Source of the DNA: Halobellus rarus
Lineage (GTDB): Archaea; Halobacteriota; Halobacteria; Halobacteriales; Haloferacaceae
NCBI RefSeq assembly: GCF_024494595.1
Contig: NZ_JANHDI010000010.1
Span: 62,001-126,000 of the forward strand
Length of the DNA stretch: 64,000 nt
Reading direction: 5' to 3'
Position numbers and translations under genes: made by a program. Below, in pieces: positions 8,442 to 16,504 of the stretch. Each line of letters opens with the position of its first letter. Within the stretch, counting starts at the first letter, position 1. Below the pieces are notes generated by a model. It ran no database searches. It had not been told where the DNA came from and saw only the letters and a list, made by a program, of their open reading frames with translations.

Positions 8442-9977
8442 ATGAAAGCACGCACCTACGTCGGCGCGATCGATCAGGGAACGACCGGAACGAGATTCAT
8501 CGTCTTCGACCACGGCGGCCAGCCCGTCGCGAACGCCTACGAGACGCACGAGCAGATCTACCCCGAGCCCGGGTGGGTCGAGCACGACCCCGAGGAGATC
8601 TGGGAGAACACCACGGCGGTCATCCGCCGCGCACTCGACGACGCCGGGATCGACGCCTCGCAGCTGGCGGCGCTCGGTATCACGAACCAGCGCGAGACGA
8701 CGGTCGTCTGGGACCGCGAGTCGGGGACGCCGGTGTACAACGCCATCGTCTGGCAGGACCGGCGGACGACGGACCGAATCGAGGCGCTCGAACGGGAGGG
8801 AAAAGACGCGTGGATCCGAGAGACGACCGGCCTCGAACCGGACGCGTACTTCGCCGCGACGAAGGCCGAGTGGCTCCTGAACAACGCCGACCCGATCAAA
8901 CTCCAGCGGATGCGCCCCGAAGACGTCCGAGATCGTGCCAGGGACGGCGAACTCTGCTTCGGGACGATCGACTCCTGGCTGATCTACAAACTGACCGGCG
9001 AGCACGTCACCGACGTGACGAACGCCTCGCGGACGATGCTGTTCGACATCCACGACCTGTCGTGGGACGACGACCTCCTCGCGGAGTTCGACGTCCCGCG
9101 AGCGATGCTCCCGGAGGTTCATCCCTCCTCAGACGACGACTACTACGGGACGACGGACCCCGAGGGGTTCCTCGGGGCCGAAGTCCCGGTCGCGGGCGCG
9201 CTCGGCGACCAGCAGGCGGCCCTGTTCGGGCAGACCTGCTTCGACGCCGGCGACGCGAAGAACACCTACGGGACGGGGTCGTTTATGCTGATGAACACGG
9301 GCGAGGAGGCCGTCGCGTCCGAGAACGGCCTGCTCACCACCGTCGGATTCCAACGGTCGGGCGAACCGGCGCAGTACGCCCTGGAGGGGTCGATCTTCAT
9401 CACCGGCGCGGCCATCGAGTGGCTCGAAGATCTGACGCTCATCGACGATCCCGCCGAGAGCGAAGCGCTCGCGCGCTCCGTGGACTCGACGGACGGCGTC
9501 TACGTCGTCCCGGCGTTCACCGGACTCGGCGCGCCGCACTGGGACCAGCGCGCCCGGGGCACGATCGTCGGGATGACCCGCGGGACGCGGCGCGAACACG
9601 TCGTGCGCGCGACGCTGGAGTCGATCGCCTACCAGACGCGGGACGTCGCCGAGGCGATGACGGAGGACAGCGGCATCGAACTCACGGACCTGCGCGTCGA
9701 CGGCGGCGCGGTGAAGAACAACTTCCTCTGTCAGCTGCAGGCGGACGTCGTCGGCACGGAGATCGTCCGACCTGAGGTCGACGAGACGACCGCGCTCGGC
9801 GCGGCCTACGCGGCCGGTCTCGCGGTCGACTACTGGAAATCGCCGGACGAACTCCGCGAGAACTGGCACGTCGATCGCGAGTTCGAGCCGGATCGGGCCG
9901 ACGACGTCGAGGAGCGGTACGGCCGCTGGCAGGAGGCCGTCGAGCGCTCGCTCGACTGGGCCAGAGACGAGGAGTGA
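8442..9977 (+). CDS. glpK: Glycerol kinase
   Basis: The 511-residue FGGY-family kinase phosphorylates glycerol to sn-glycerol 3-phosphate, the main entry of glycerol into haloarchaeal metabolism. Visible signatures are GAIDQGTTGTRF (phosphate loop), GITNQRETTVVWD, the conserved YFAATKAEWLL, GTGSFMLMNTG, and the C-terminal DGGAVKNNFLCQLQADV. The ATG at 8442 gives MKARTYVGAIDQG, the family N-terminus; the frame stays open upstream but without homologous sequence. Length matches the family. No glp dehydrogenase genes adjoin it in this window. A nitrilase-family gene follows after five bases and is probably co-transcribed. Confidence 0.97.
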   Translation: MKARTYVGAIDQGTTGTRFIVFDHGGQPVANAYETHEQIYPEPGWVEHDPEEIWENTTAVIRRALDDAGIDASQLAALGITNQRETTVVWDRESGTPVYNAIVWQDRRTTDRIEALEREGKDAWIRETTGLEPDAYFAATKAEWLLNNADPIKLQRMRPEDVRDRARDGELCFGTIDSWLIYKLTGEHVTDVTNASRTMLFDIHDLSWDDDLLAEFDVPRAMLPEVHPSSDDDYYGTTDPEGFLGAEVPVAGALGDQQAALFGQTCFDAGDAKNTYGTGSFMLMNTGEEAVASENGLLTTVGFQRSGEPAQYALEGSIFITGAAIEWLEDLTLIDDPAESEALARSVDSTDGVYVVPAFTGLGAPHWDQRARGTIVGMTRGTRREHVVRATLESIAYQTRDVAEAMTEDSGIELTDLRVDGGAVKNNFLCQLQADVVGTEIVRPEVDETTALGAAYAAGLAVDYWKSPDELRENWHVDREFEPDRADDVEERYGRWQEAVERSLDWARDEE

Positions 9978-9982
9978 GGCCG

Positions 9983-10765
9983 ATGAACGTCGCTGTCGTC
10001 CAACTCCCGGCGGAAGCCGATCCCGAAGCCAACCGCGAACGGGCGGAATCGCGAATCCGCGCGGCCGCCGCCGACGGGGCGGATCTCGTCGCCCTCCCGG
10101 AGATGTGGCCGGTCGGCTACTTCGCGTTCGACGCCTACCGCGACGCCGCGGAGTCGGTTCCGAGTCCGACGACGGATCTGCTCGCCGCGCTCGCGGACGA
10201 ACTGTCGATTCACCTCCACGGCGGCAGTCTCGTCGAGCGCGACGGCGACGGCGACGACGCCGCCTTCTACAACACCTCCGTGCTGTTCGGTCCCGACGGC
10301 GCGCTCCTCGACACCTACCGGAAGATCCACCTGTTCGGCTACGAGTCGAAGGAGTCGAAACTGCTCACCCCCGGTTCACAGGTCTGCGCCGTCGAAACCG
10401 ATCTCGGCACGCTCGGACTGACGACCTGCTACGACCTCCGATTCCCGGAACTCTACCGCTCGCTCGTCGATCACGGCGTCGAGATACTGCTCGTCACGTC
10501 GGCGTGGCCCAGAGAGCGGATCGACCACTGGCACCTGTTCACCCGAACCCGGGCCGTCGAGAATCAGGCGATCGTCGTCGCTGCGAACCTCACCGGATCG
10601 GTCCGCGGGGTCGAACTCGGCGGCGAGAGCGTCGTCGTCGATCCGTGGGGAATCGAACGGGCGAACGCCGGAACCGAAGCCCGAACGGCTCACGCGAACG
10701 TCGACCTCGACGAGGTCCGCGAGACGCGCGAGTCGTTTCCGGCGCTCGCGGACCGCCGGCTCTGA
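9983..10765 (+). CDS. Carbon-nitrogen hydrolase (nitrilase superfamily)
   Basis: The 260-residue protein carries the Glu-Lys-Cys triad of nitrilase-fold amidases: LPEMWPVGYF (Glu near 40), YRKIHLFGYE (Lys near 113) and LTTCYDLRFPELYR (Cys near 149). The pattern most resembles omega-amidase or general C-N hydrolases that deaminate small amides. The ATG at 9983 gives MNVAVVQLPAEAD, the usual strand-one start. It lies five bases after glpK, so an operon is likely although no metabolic link is obvious. The substrate is not predictable. A structured-RNA element follows within 100 bp. Confidence 0.9.
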   Translation: MNVAVVQLPAEADPEANRERAESRIRAAAADGADLVALPEMWPVGYFAFDAYRDAAESVPSPTTDLLAALADELSIHLHGGSLVERDGDGDDAAFYNTSVLFGPDGALLDTYRKIHLFGYESKESKLLTPGSQVCAVETDLGTLGLTTCYDLRFPELYRSLVDHGVEILLVTSAWPRERIDHWHLFTRTRAVENQAIVVAANLTGSVRGVELGGESVVVDPWGIERANAGTEARTAHANVDLDEVRETRESFPALADRRL

Positions 10766-10817
10766 GGTCACCACCAATCACGGACCGCCGGCTCCGAGCG
10801 GAGGATCGGCGCGAGTG

Positions 10818-10824
10818 TTTATAT
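10818..10824 (+). promoter_or_regulatory. TATA box of structured RNA element 1
   Basis: TTTATAT lies exactly 30 bp upstream of the conserved GTGACGT that begins the RNA element. The same spacing is seen in all four copies in the window. The sequence between (CCGAT, then GGGACCAG) is partly conserved as well. Confidence 0.75.
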
Positions 10825-10847
10825 CCGATGGCGGGACCAGCGTCTCC

Positions 10848-10958
10848 GTGACGTGAACTTCGCCCCGCGTCGGGCAGCGGGTGTCCGGCACGTCGGCGCG
10901 GGAACCGAGAGCGACGGGCGGTCGAACCGGCCCGCCGCAGTGGGTGCCGGCTGTTCGC
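10848..10958 (+). ncRNA. Structured RNA element, copy 1 (unrecognised family)
   Basis: This 111-nt element begins GTGACGT and ends CTGTTCGC. A hairpin, CCCGCGTC (10864-10871) with GGCGCGGG (10895-10902), encloses a loop that holds CCGGCAC (10885-10891). That loop segment pairs with GTGCCGG (10944-10950), which implies a pseudoknot-like or alternative fold. Other copies keep the pairing with different bases, which is the main evidence for RNA function. It lies between the nitrilase gene and the 3' end of the convergent dihydroorotase gene. No credible protein is encoded. I do not recognise the family. Confidence 0.65.
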
Positions 10959-10998
10959 AAGCGGCTTCGGGCCAGAGAAACGTCGCTCCCGATTCCGC

Positions 10999-12297
10999 TT
11001 ACCGGCGGACGTTCCGCCCCTTCGGTTCGCCGACGACCTCCTCGCCGTCGTAGACGACCTCGCCACGGACCAGCGTCAGCGCTGGGAAGACGCCGGACAG
11101 TCCCTCGAACGGCGTCCACCCGCACTTCGAGTGGAGGTCGTCGCCGCGGATCTCCCGCTCGTGTTCCGGATCGACGAGCACCACGTCCGCGTCGTAGCCC
11201 TCGGCGACGCGGCCCTTGGTCGGAAGTCCGAATATCTCCGCGACGTTCGTCGACGTGACGTCGCGAACGCGCTCGTGAGTGATCGCTCCCCGTCGCGCTC
11301 GCGACAGGAGCAGCGGAAGCATCGTCTCGACGCCGGGAACGCCGCTCGGTGCGTCCCACAGACCCACCTCCTTTTCTTCGACGGTGTGCGGGGCGTGATC
11401 GGTCGCGACGATGTCGACGTCGCCGTCGACGAGCCGTTGCCACAGCGCCCGTCGGCGTTCCTCGCTCCGGAGGGGCGGATTCATCCGCCCGTACGTGCCG
11501 AGTTCGGTCGCGTCATCTCGGGAGAGAAACAGGTGATGCGGCGTCACCTCGCAGGTCGCGCCGCCGGCGACGGCGGCGTCGACGCCCTCGGGCGTGCTCG
11601 TGTGCGCGATGTGGATCGACGCGTCGGTCTCGGCACCGACCTCGATGGCGCGCTCGACGGCCGCCGCCTCGGCCTCGGCACGCCGGTACTGGCTCCAGAC
11701 GTCGGCGTCGGCGTCGCGGCCCACGCCGCCGGCGTCGCGCTCCCGCGCCGCCTCGTCGAACAGGTCGGCGTCCTCGGCGTGCACAGTGACGACGACGTCC
11801 GCCTCGCCCGCGCGCTCGACGGCTTCGGCGAAGAGCTCGGCGTCGATACCCATATCGCCCGTGGAATCGGCGAGAAACACCTCGCCGAGGGCGAACAGCG
11901 GCCGATCGAACAGCGAGTCGGGGTCCCAGTCGCGCGTGACGCCGCCGTTGACGCCGTAGTCGACGTGCGAGTCGGCGGCGAGCGACGCCTTCTCGTCGAA
12001 CGCACTCCCCGTGACCGTCGGCGGCGTCGTGTTCGGCTGATCGACGACCGTGGTCACGCCGCCGGCCGCCGCGCTCTGTGAGCCGGTGCGCCAGGTCTCC
12101 TTCTGGGAGTGACCGGGCTCCCGAAAGTGAACGTGCGCGTCGATCGCACCCGGGAGGAGCAGTCGTTCGTCGGCGTCGATAACGCGGTCTCCGGCGTCGC
12201 CGTCCGCGTCGCCGACGTCGGTGATCGTTCCGGACTCGATCCGGACGTCGCAGATCCGGCCGTCGGCGAGTCGCGCGTCGCGAAAGAGCGTCGACAT
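10999..12297 (-). CDS. pyrC: Dihydroorotase
   Basis: The 432-residue amidohydrolase interconverts N-carbamoyl-aspartate and dihydroorotate in pyrimidine synthesis. The metal-binding motif DAHVHFREPGHSQKE lies near residue 53. The later histidines are seen in VTVHAEDADLF and SIHIAHTSTPEG, and the catalytic aspartate is in VATDHAPHTVEEK near 302. The class I layout and length fit the family. The ATG at 12297 gives MSTLFRDARLADGRICDVRI, the normal first beta strands. The 3' end converges with RNA element 1, about 40 bp away. No other pyr genes adjoin it, although pyrH lies 40 kb away. Confidence 0.95.
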   Translation of the reverse strand: MSTLFRDARLADGRICDVRIESGTITDVGDADGDAGDRVIDADERLLLPGAIDAHVHFREPGHSQKETWRTGSQSAAAGGVTTVVDQPNTTPPTVTGSAFDEKASLAADSHVDYGVNGGVTRDWDPDSLFDRPLFALGEVFLADSTGDMGIDAELFAEAVERAGEADVVVTVHAEDADLFDEAARERDAGGVGRDADADVWSQYRRAEAEAAAVERAIEVGAETDASIHIAHTSTPEGVDAAVAGGATCEVTPHHLFLSRDDATELGTYGRMNPPLRSEERRRALWQRLVDGDVDIVATDHAPHTVEEKEVGLWDAPSGVPGVETMLPLLLSRARRGAITHERVRDVTSTNVAEIFGLPTKGRVAEGYDADVVLVDPEHEREIRGDDLHSKCGWTPFEGLSGVFPALTLVRGEVVYDGEEVVGEPKGRNVRR

Positions 12298-12368
12298 ACT
12301 CCGGTGTCTCGCGCGGGCGACCTAAGCGCGACGGTTCAGGGAAGCGCAGCGGTACTGTGCGATCGGCG

Positions 12369-13112
12369 TCACACGCGAGCGTCGCCGTATTCGTCGAGCA
12401 GCGAGGCGAGAGAGACCGACCGTCTGGGGCGGTCGCCGCAGAAGGAGTCACAGAGCGCGTCGGCCACGGCATCGGGAGCCACCGCACCACCGCTGCGGGC
12501 GACGCTTCCGACCGAATCGGGGTCGAACGGCACGTCGAGCGCCTCGTAGATCGGAGCGAGGACCGACGCGAGCTCGTCGTGGGAATCGACCACGACGACG
12601 CCCGCCACGAGCGCCGTTTCGCGCCGGACCCGCTGGGCGATCCCGGAGATCTTTCCGCGGGCCTGCACGGAGTGCTCGCCCGGGCAGAACGACGCCTCCG
12701 GCTCGCCGCGGCGCGCGGGGACCCCGATCGACCGCAGGGCCCGTACCACGGCTGTCGTCGCGGCGTCGTACCGGGATTCGAGCCCGCGCCGGTTGTCTTC
12801 CGTCGGGACCGCGACGGCGAACGCGACCGTGGTGCCCGTATACGCGACTGCGCGTCCGCCGACGCTCCGTTCGACGGCCGGATAGCCGCGGGACTCGGCC
12901 GCCGCTTTCGCCCGTTCGTATCCCGCGGACCGCGCGTCGCGGCGGCCGAAGGCCACGTGGCGGTGCGGCGTCCAGACGCGGACAGTCGGGGCACCGGATT
13001 CGGCCGTCAGAGTGAGCATCGCGTCGGTCCCAGTCCGGTCGGTGTCGAGCGTGGACGCCCGTCCGCGAACGACTCGGACGTCCTCCCCGTCGGGTGTGAT
13101 CTCTTCGAGCAC
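12369..13112 (-). CDS. Lipoate-protein ligase A family protein
   Basis: The 247-residue BPL/LplA-fold protein carries WTPHRHVAFGRRDA (nucleotide-binding region), ERSVGGRAVAYTGTTVAFAV (the family's RRxSGG-like loop, here RSVGG) and VQARGKISGIAQR, with the conserved lysine that contacts lipoyl-AMP. The family attaches lipoate or octanoate to 2-oxoacid dehydrogenase or glycine-cleavage proteins. I chose the GTG at 13112 (VLEEITPDGEDVRVVRGRAS) because similar proteins begin with a VFRGRAS-like strand and no ATG fits between it and that strand. Divergent from the 13184 gene. Confidence 0.85.
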   Translation of the reverse strand: MLEEITPDGEDVRVVRGRASTLDTDRTGTDAMLTLTAESGAPTVRVWTPHRHVAFGRRDARSAGYERAKAAAESRGYPAVERSVGGRAVAYTGTTVAFAVAVPTEDNRRGLESRYDAATTAVVRALRSIGVPARRGEPEASFCPGEHSVQARGKISGIAQRVRRETALVAGVVVVDSHDELASVLAPIYEALDVPFDPDSVGSVARSGGAVAPDAVADALCDSFCGDRPRRSVSLASLLDEYGDARV

Positions 13113-13183
13113 GTCGTGAGGAGATTGGGCCGACGAACCTAAGCGCTCTCGGTCCCCCGAGAGCGTATGATCGGTGGTCGCGA

Positions 13184-14161
13184 GTGACGGTGGACGCCAC
13201 CGTCCACGTACCGGCGTCGACGCTCCGTGCGTACGATCGCTTCTCGCTGTACAACTCGCCGTATCCCGCCCACGACGCCGGATGTGCGATCGATCTCTAC
13301 CCGGAGGACAACGTCGGACGCTCGCCGGTCGCCGGCGTCGTGCGAGAGACCCGTACCGTGCGTGCGCCGGGAAAGCCGTACGCGGCCGACGAGGAGTACC
13401 TCGTTCTCGTCGACGTCGACTGCGAGCGCAGCGGGGTTCGCGTCGAGGGGACCGACGAGGAGGGGCTCGTGGCACGGATCCTCCACGTCCAGCCAGCGGT
13501 CGACCCGGGCGAAACCGTCGCCGTCGGCGACCCGCTCGGTCCGATGATCCGCTCGGGGTTCTTCGCGCCCTGGGTCGCGAACCACGTCCACGTGGGGTTC
13601 CGGCGGGCCGAACAGAACCTCCACCGCGCGGGCGGATCGCTTCCGGTCGTCGCCGACGTCGACGTCGAATCGGTGTCGTGGAACGGGATCGGAACCGTCG
13701 TCGACGTCGGGGACACCTACGCGCTCCTCGACAGCCCGGCCCATCCGGATCCTGGCGAGCGGTTCGTCGGCATCGCCGGGAGCCTCTCCGGAGCGGCGGA
13801 AGCGGCCGCGGGAGGTCCGTCTCCGGCCAACGACACCGCCGAAAATCGGATCGCCCTCGACGGCGGGCTGGCCCACTACGCGGCCGGGGGTGCGCTGGGC
13901 GGCGATCCGAGCTCCGCTGTCGCCGAGCGCACTCCGGTGTCCTTTCTCGGCCAGCGGGTCGGCGACGCGGACGGGCGAGACGTTGCCTGGCGCGACATCG
14001 ACGTCGTCGCGAACGGCGAGCGAATCACCGGACTCTCCCTCTTCGTCAGCCTCGGTCCGGCGTGCGGGGCGAAACTCGTCTGTCCGGATCGGGAGTTCGA
14101 GGTCGGCGAGCGCGTCGAGGTGTCCCTCCGGGAGAGCGAGGAGCCGATCCGTCTGGGTTAG
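13184..14161 (+). CDS. Hypothetical protein with M23/LytM-like domain
   Basis: The 325-residue protein starts at a GTG (MTVDATVHVPASTL). The first half reads like a LytM/M23 or lipoyl-type beta domain: SPVAGVVRETRTVR, ILHVQPAVDPGETVAVGDPL, and ANHVHVGFRRAEQ, where HVH occupies the usual metal HxH position. The rest is a second beta-rich domain without a family I recognise. No signal peptide is evident, so a peptidoglycan-hydrolase-like role outside the cell is unlikely. Haloarchaea lack murein, so a carbohydrate- or cofactor-binding role is possible. It is divergent from the lipoate ligase gene. Confidence 0.7.
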   Translation: MTVDATVHVPASTLRAYDRFSLYNSPYPAHDAGCAIDLYPEDNVGRSPVAGVVRETRTVRAPGKPYAADEEYLVLVDVDCERSGVRVEGTDEEGLVARILHVQPAVDPGETVAVGDPLGPMIRSGFFAPWVANHVHVGFRRAEQNLHRAGGSLPVVADVDVESVSWNGIGTVVDVGDTYALLDSPAHPDPGERFVGIAGSLSGAAEAAAGGPSPANDTAENRIALDGGLAHYAAGGALGGDPSSAVAERTPVSFLGQRVGDADGRDVAWRDIDVVANGERITGLSLFVSLGPACGAKLVCPDREFEVGERVEVSLRESEEPIRLG

Positions 14162-14220
14162 CGGCGACGACCGGAAAGCAGCCCGGCGACGCGCGGGCTA
14201 TGGAAGTAGCGTGGCGGGGC

Positions 14221-14802
14221 CTACTCGAACGTGATCTCTTCGCGCGTCGCCACCTCGCCGAAGAGCCAGTCGGCGTGTCCTAAGGCGTACTCCTTGTGCT
14301 CTTCCTCGATCGCGCCGACGGCGTCCTCGACGAGCACCGGCCGGTAGTCACGGAGCCCGGCGCTCCCCGCGGTGTGGAGGACGCAGACGTTCGCGAGCGT
14401 TCCGCAGACGAGGAGGTCGTCGACGCCGCGAGCCGACAGCCAGCCGTCGAGTTCGGTCTCGTAGAAGGCGTCGTAGGTGTGCTTCTCGACGACGTGGTCG
14501 GCCTCGCGGACGTCGAGCTCTTCGACGAGTTCCGCCTCCCAACTCCCCTCGACGACGTGTTCGCCCCAGCGGTCGAACTCGTCGTAGTAGTGCGCGTCCT
14601 CGAACTGCTCGGGCGGGTGGACGTCGCGGGTGTAGACGACGCTCGCGCCGGCGGCGCGGGCCTCCTCGACCAGGTCGGTCACGTCGTCGATCACGGCCTC
14701 GCTGGCCGGCGCGTGCAGGCTCCCGTCGGGGTGACAGAAGCCGTTCTGCATATCGACGACGACGACGGCGGTACGCGCGGGATCGAACGCAGCGATAGCC
14801 AT
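14221..14802 (-). CDS. Isochorismatase-family cysteine hydrolase, nicotinamidase-like
   Basis: The 193-residue protein has the full catalytic set of the family: Asp in VVVDMQNGF (residue 17), Lys in VVEKHTYDAFYETEL, and Cys in CGTLANVCVLHTA with the preceding cis-peptide turn. Metal-site residues are visible as YTRDVHPP. The family includes nicotinamidase (nicotinamide to nicotinate). The nicotinate phosphoribosyltransferase gene 1.7 kb away makes NAD salvage the likely role, though this is inference. The ATG at 14802 gives MAIAAFDPARTAVVVVD; longer starts add unrelated sequence. Confidence 0.88.
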   Translation of the reverse strand: MAIAAFDPARTAVVVVDMQNGFCHPDGSLHAPASEAVIDDVTDLVEEARAAGASVVYTRDVHPPEQFEDAHYYDEFDRWGEHVVEGSWEAELVEELDVREADHVVEKHTYDAFYETELDGWLSARGVDDLLVCGTLANVCVLHTAGSAGLRDYRPVLVEDAVGAIEEEHKEYALGHADWLFGEVATREEITFE

Positions 14803-14935
14803 ATCGGACCGTAGCTCCGCGGGCGACAAAGGCGTTCTCCCGGCGGGCACAGGGGTCCTACAGAGTCAGAGACGGAAGGGAGGAGAGAGGGTCGATGCGG
14901 AAAGGTACTTCCCCGCGTGGTCCCTTCCCCCGGCA

Positions 14936-16393
14936 ATGACGCGGAAACGCGGCCTCGCCGTCCCGGCGGTGGCCCTTTTGCTCGTCCTCGCTGGGTGCAG
15001 CGCGCCGGCGTTAGACTCGGGCGCTTCGGCCCCGCCCGCAGCGGGCGGAGGCGACGCCGTCGCGACGCCGAACGCCGACTTCGACGACCCCGAGCGCGAC
15101 GTCCTCGGCTGGGAAGACGGCTACTGGTACAACGAATCGATCGACGTGAATCAGTCCGACGGCCTCTCCGACGAGGAGTTGGACGCCTACGTCGGGCGGG
15201 CGATGGCGAGGGTCGAGTACGTCCGCGGGGAGGAGTTCGACTCGCGCGTGCCGGTGAACGTGATCTCCCGCGAGGAGTACCGGAACCGATCGTCCGGCGG
15301 GTCGAGCGGCGGCGGACCGAGCGAGTACGAGCGCTGGAACGATCAGGTGTGGGAGGCGCTGTTCGTGACCGGCGAGACCGAGAGCAGCGGCGAGGCGATC
15401 GGCGAGACCAGAAGCTCCTCCGTCGCCGGCTTTTACTCCCCCTCCGACGACGAGATCAAGATCATCACCGACACCCCCGAGTCGCCGACGATCAACAACG
15501 CGACGCTCGTTCACGAACTCGTCCACGCCCTTCAGGACCAGCGCTACGATCTGACGAAGGCGAAGTACGGCGGCGACACCCAGGACGAGCAGCTCGCGAC
15601 CGACGGCCTCGTCGAGGGCGACGCGAAGTACGTCGAACAGCGGTACGCCCAGCGCTGTGGCGGCGCGTGGGAGTGCGTCGCCACGCCGTCGAGCGGCGGC
15701 GGAGGCGGCGGTAGCGGTGGAACGCCGAACCTGGGTATCTTCCTGACGATCTTCCAGCCCTACTCCGACGGGCCGGTCTACGTCCACGACCTCGTCAGTA
15801 GCGAGGGGTGGGACGCCGTCGACGAGCGCTTCGAGAACCCGCCGGCCTCCTCCGAGCAGATCATCCACCGGACCGACGAGGAACCGGTTCCCGTCGACTA
15901 CCGCGATCGGGCGCGGAACGGCTGGGACACGTTCTCCGAGCAGGGCGAAGACGGCTCCGACACCGTCGGCGAGGCCTCGATGTACGTGATGTTCTGGTAC
16001 CAGGCGCGAACGTACGACGCGGAGACGATCGACCCGCGGAGCATCGGGAACGTCCAGAGTCGGTACGACACGTACAACTACGAGTCCGAGCCCTCTGCGG
16101 GCTGGGGGAACGACCGACTCTACCCGTACCAGAAGGGGACCGACGCCGAGGCCGAGTACGGCTACGTCTGGGTGACCGAGTGGGACACCGAGGAAGACGC
16201 GAGGGAGTTCCAGCGGGCCTACCGCGCGATACTCGACGCCCACGACGCGGAACAGCGCGCCGAGCGCACCTACGTGGTCCCCGACGGCGAGTTCGAGGAC
16301 GCCTTCCGGGTGACGCGCTCGGGGACGCGCGTGACCGTCGTGAACGGACCGACCGTCGACGACCTCGACGACATCCGGCCGCGGCGGTCCTGA
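14936..16393 (+). CDS. Secreted lipoprotein, HExxH metalloprotease-like (Hvo_1808-type surface protein)
   Basis: The 485-residue protein has an N-terminal signal with lipobox LVLAGCSAP (lipid-modified Cys near 22) and no twin arginine. A spacer rich in Ser, Gly and Pro follows. The zinc-peptidase motif HELVHALQD lies near residue 197, preceded by GFYSPSDDEIKI and followed by LVEGDAKYVEQRY, which supplies a plausible third ligand. I recall this architecture as the Hvo_1808 family of haloarchaeal surface proteins. It is probably anchored outside the cell. A glycine-serine run lies near residues 251-261. Substrate unknown. Confidence 0.85.
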   Translation: MTRKRGLAVPAVALLLVLAGCSAPALDSGASAPPAAGGGDAVATPNADFDDPERDVLGWEDGYWYNESIDVNQSDGLSDEELDAYVGRAMARVEYVRGEEFDSRVPVNVISREEYRNRSSGGSSGGGPSEYERWNDQVWEALFVTGETESSGEAIGETRSSSVAGFYSPSDDEIKIITDTPESPTINNATLVHELVHALQDQRYDLTKAKYGGDTQDEQLATDGLVEGDAKYVEQRYAQRCGGAWECVATPSSGGGGGGSGGTPNLGIFLTIFQPYSDGPVYVHDLVSSEGWDAVDERFENPPASSEQIIHRTDEEPVPVDYRDRARNGWDTFSEQGEDGSDTVGEASMYVMFWYQARTYDAETIDPRSIGNVQSRYDTYNYESEPSAGWGNDRLYPYQKGTDAEAEYGYVWVTEWDTEEDAREFQRAYRAILDAHDAEQRAERTYVVPDGEFEDAFRVTRSGTRVTVVNGPTVDDLDDIRPRRS

Positions 16394-16469
16394 GGCGGTC
16401 GCGGCCGCCTGGTTCGACGAGCGGTCCCGACTTTGAAGAGGAATCCCCTTCGGAAAACGGGGCCGAACG

Positions 16470-16482
16470 AGTGTATTTTTCA
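16470..16482 (+). promoter_or_regulatory. Probable TATA promoter of nicotinate phosphoribosyltransferase
   Basis: GTGTATTTTTC lies about 30 bp before the ATG at 16505. This is the usual distance for a leaderless haloarchaeal transcript, and no Shine-Dalgarno sequence is seen. Confidence 0.5.
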
Positions 16483-16504
16483 ACGCGCGCGGCGAACGCC
16501 GCGT

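Noticed and set aside
10848-10958. RNA elements as C/D or H/ACA guide RNAs
   Set aside because: No consistent RTGATGA/CTGA box pair and no ACA tail at a fixed distance after a stem were found in the four copies. The GTGACGT motif is at the 5' end but does not match box C.
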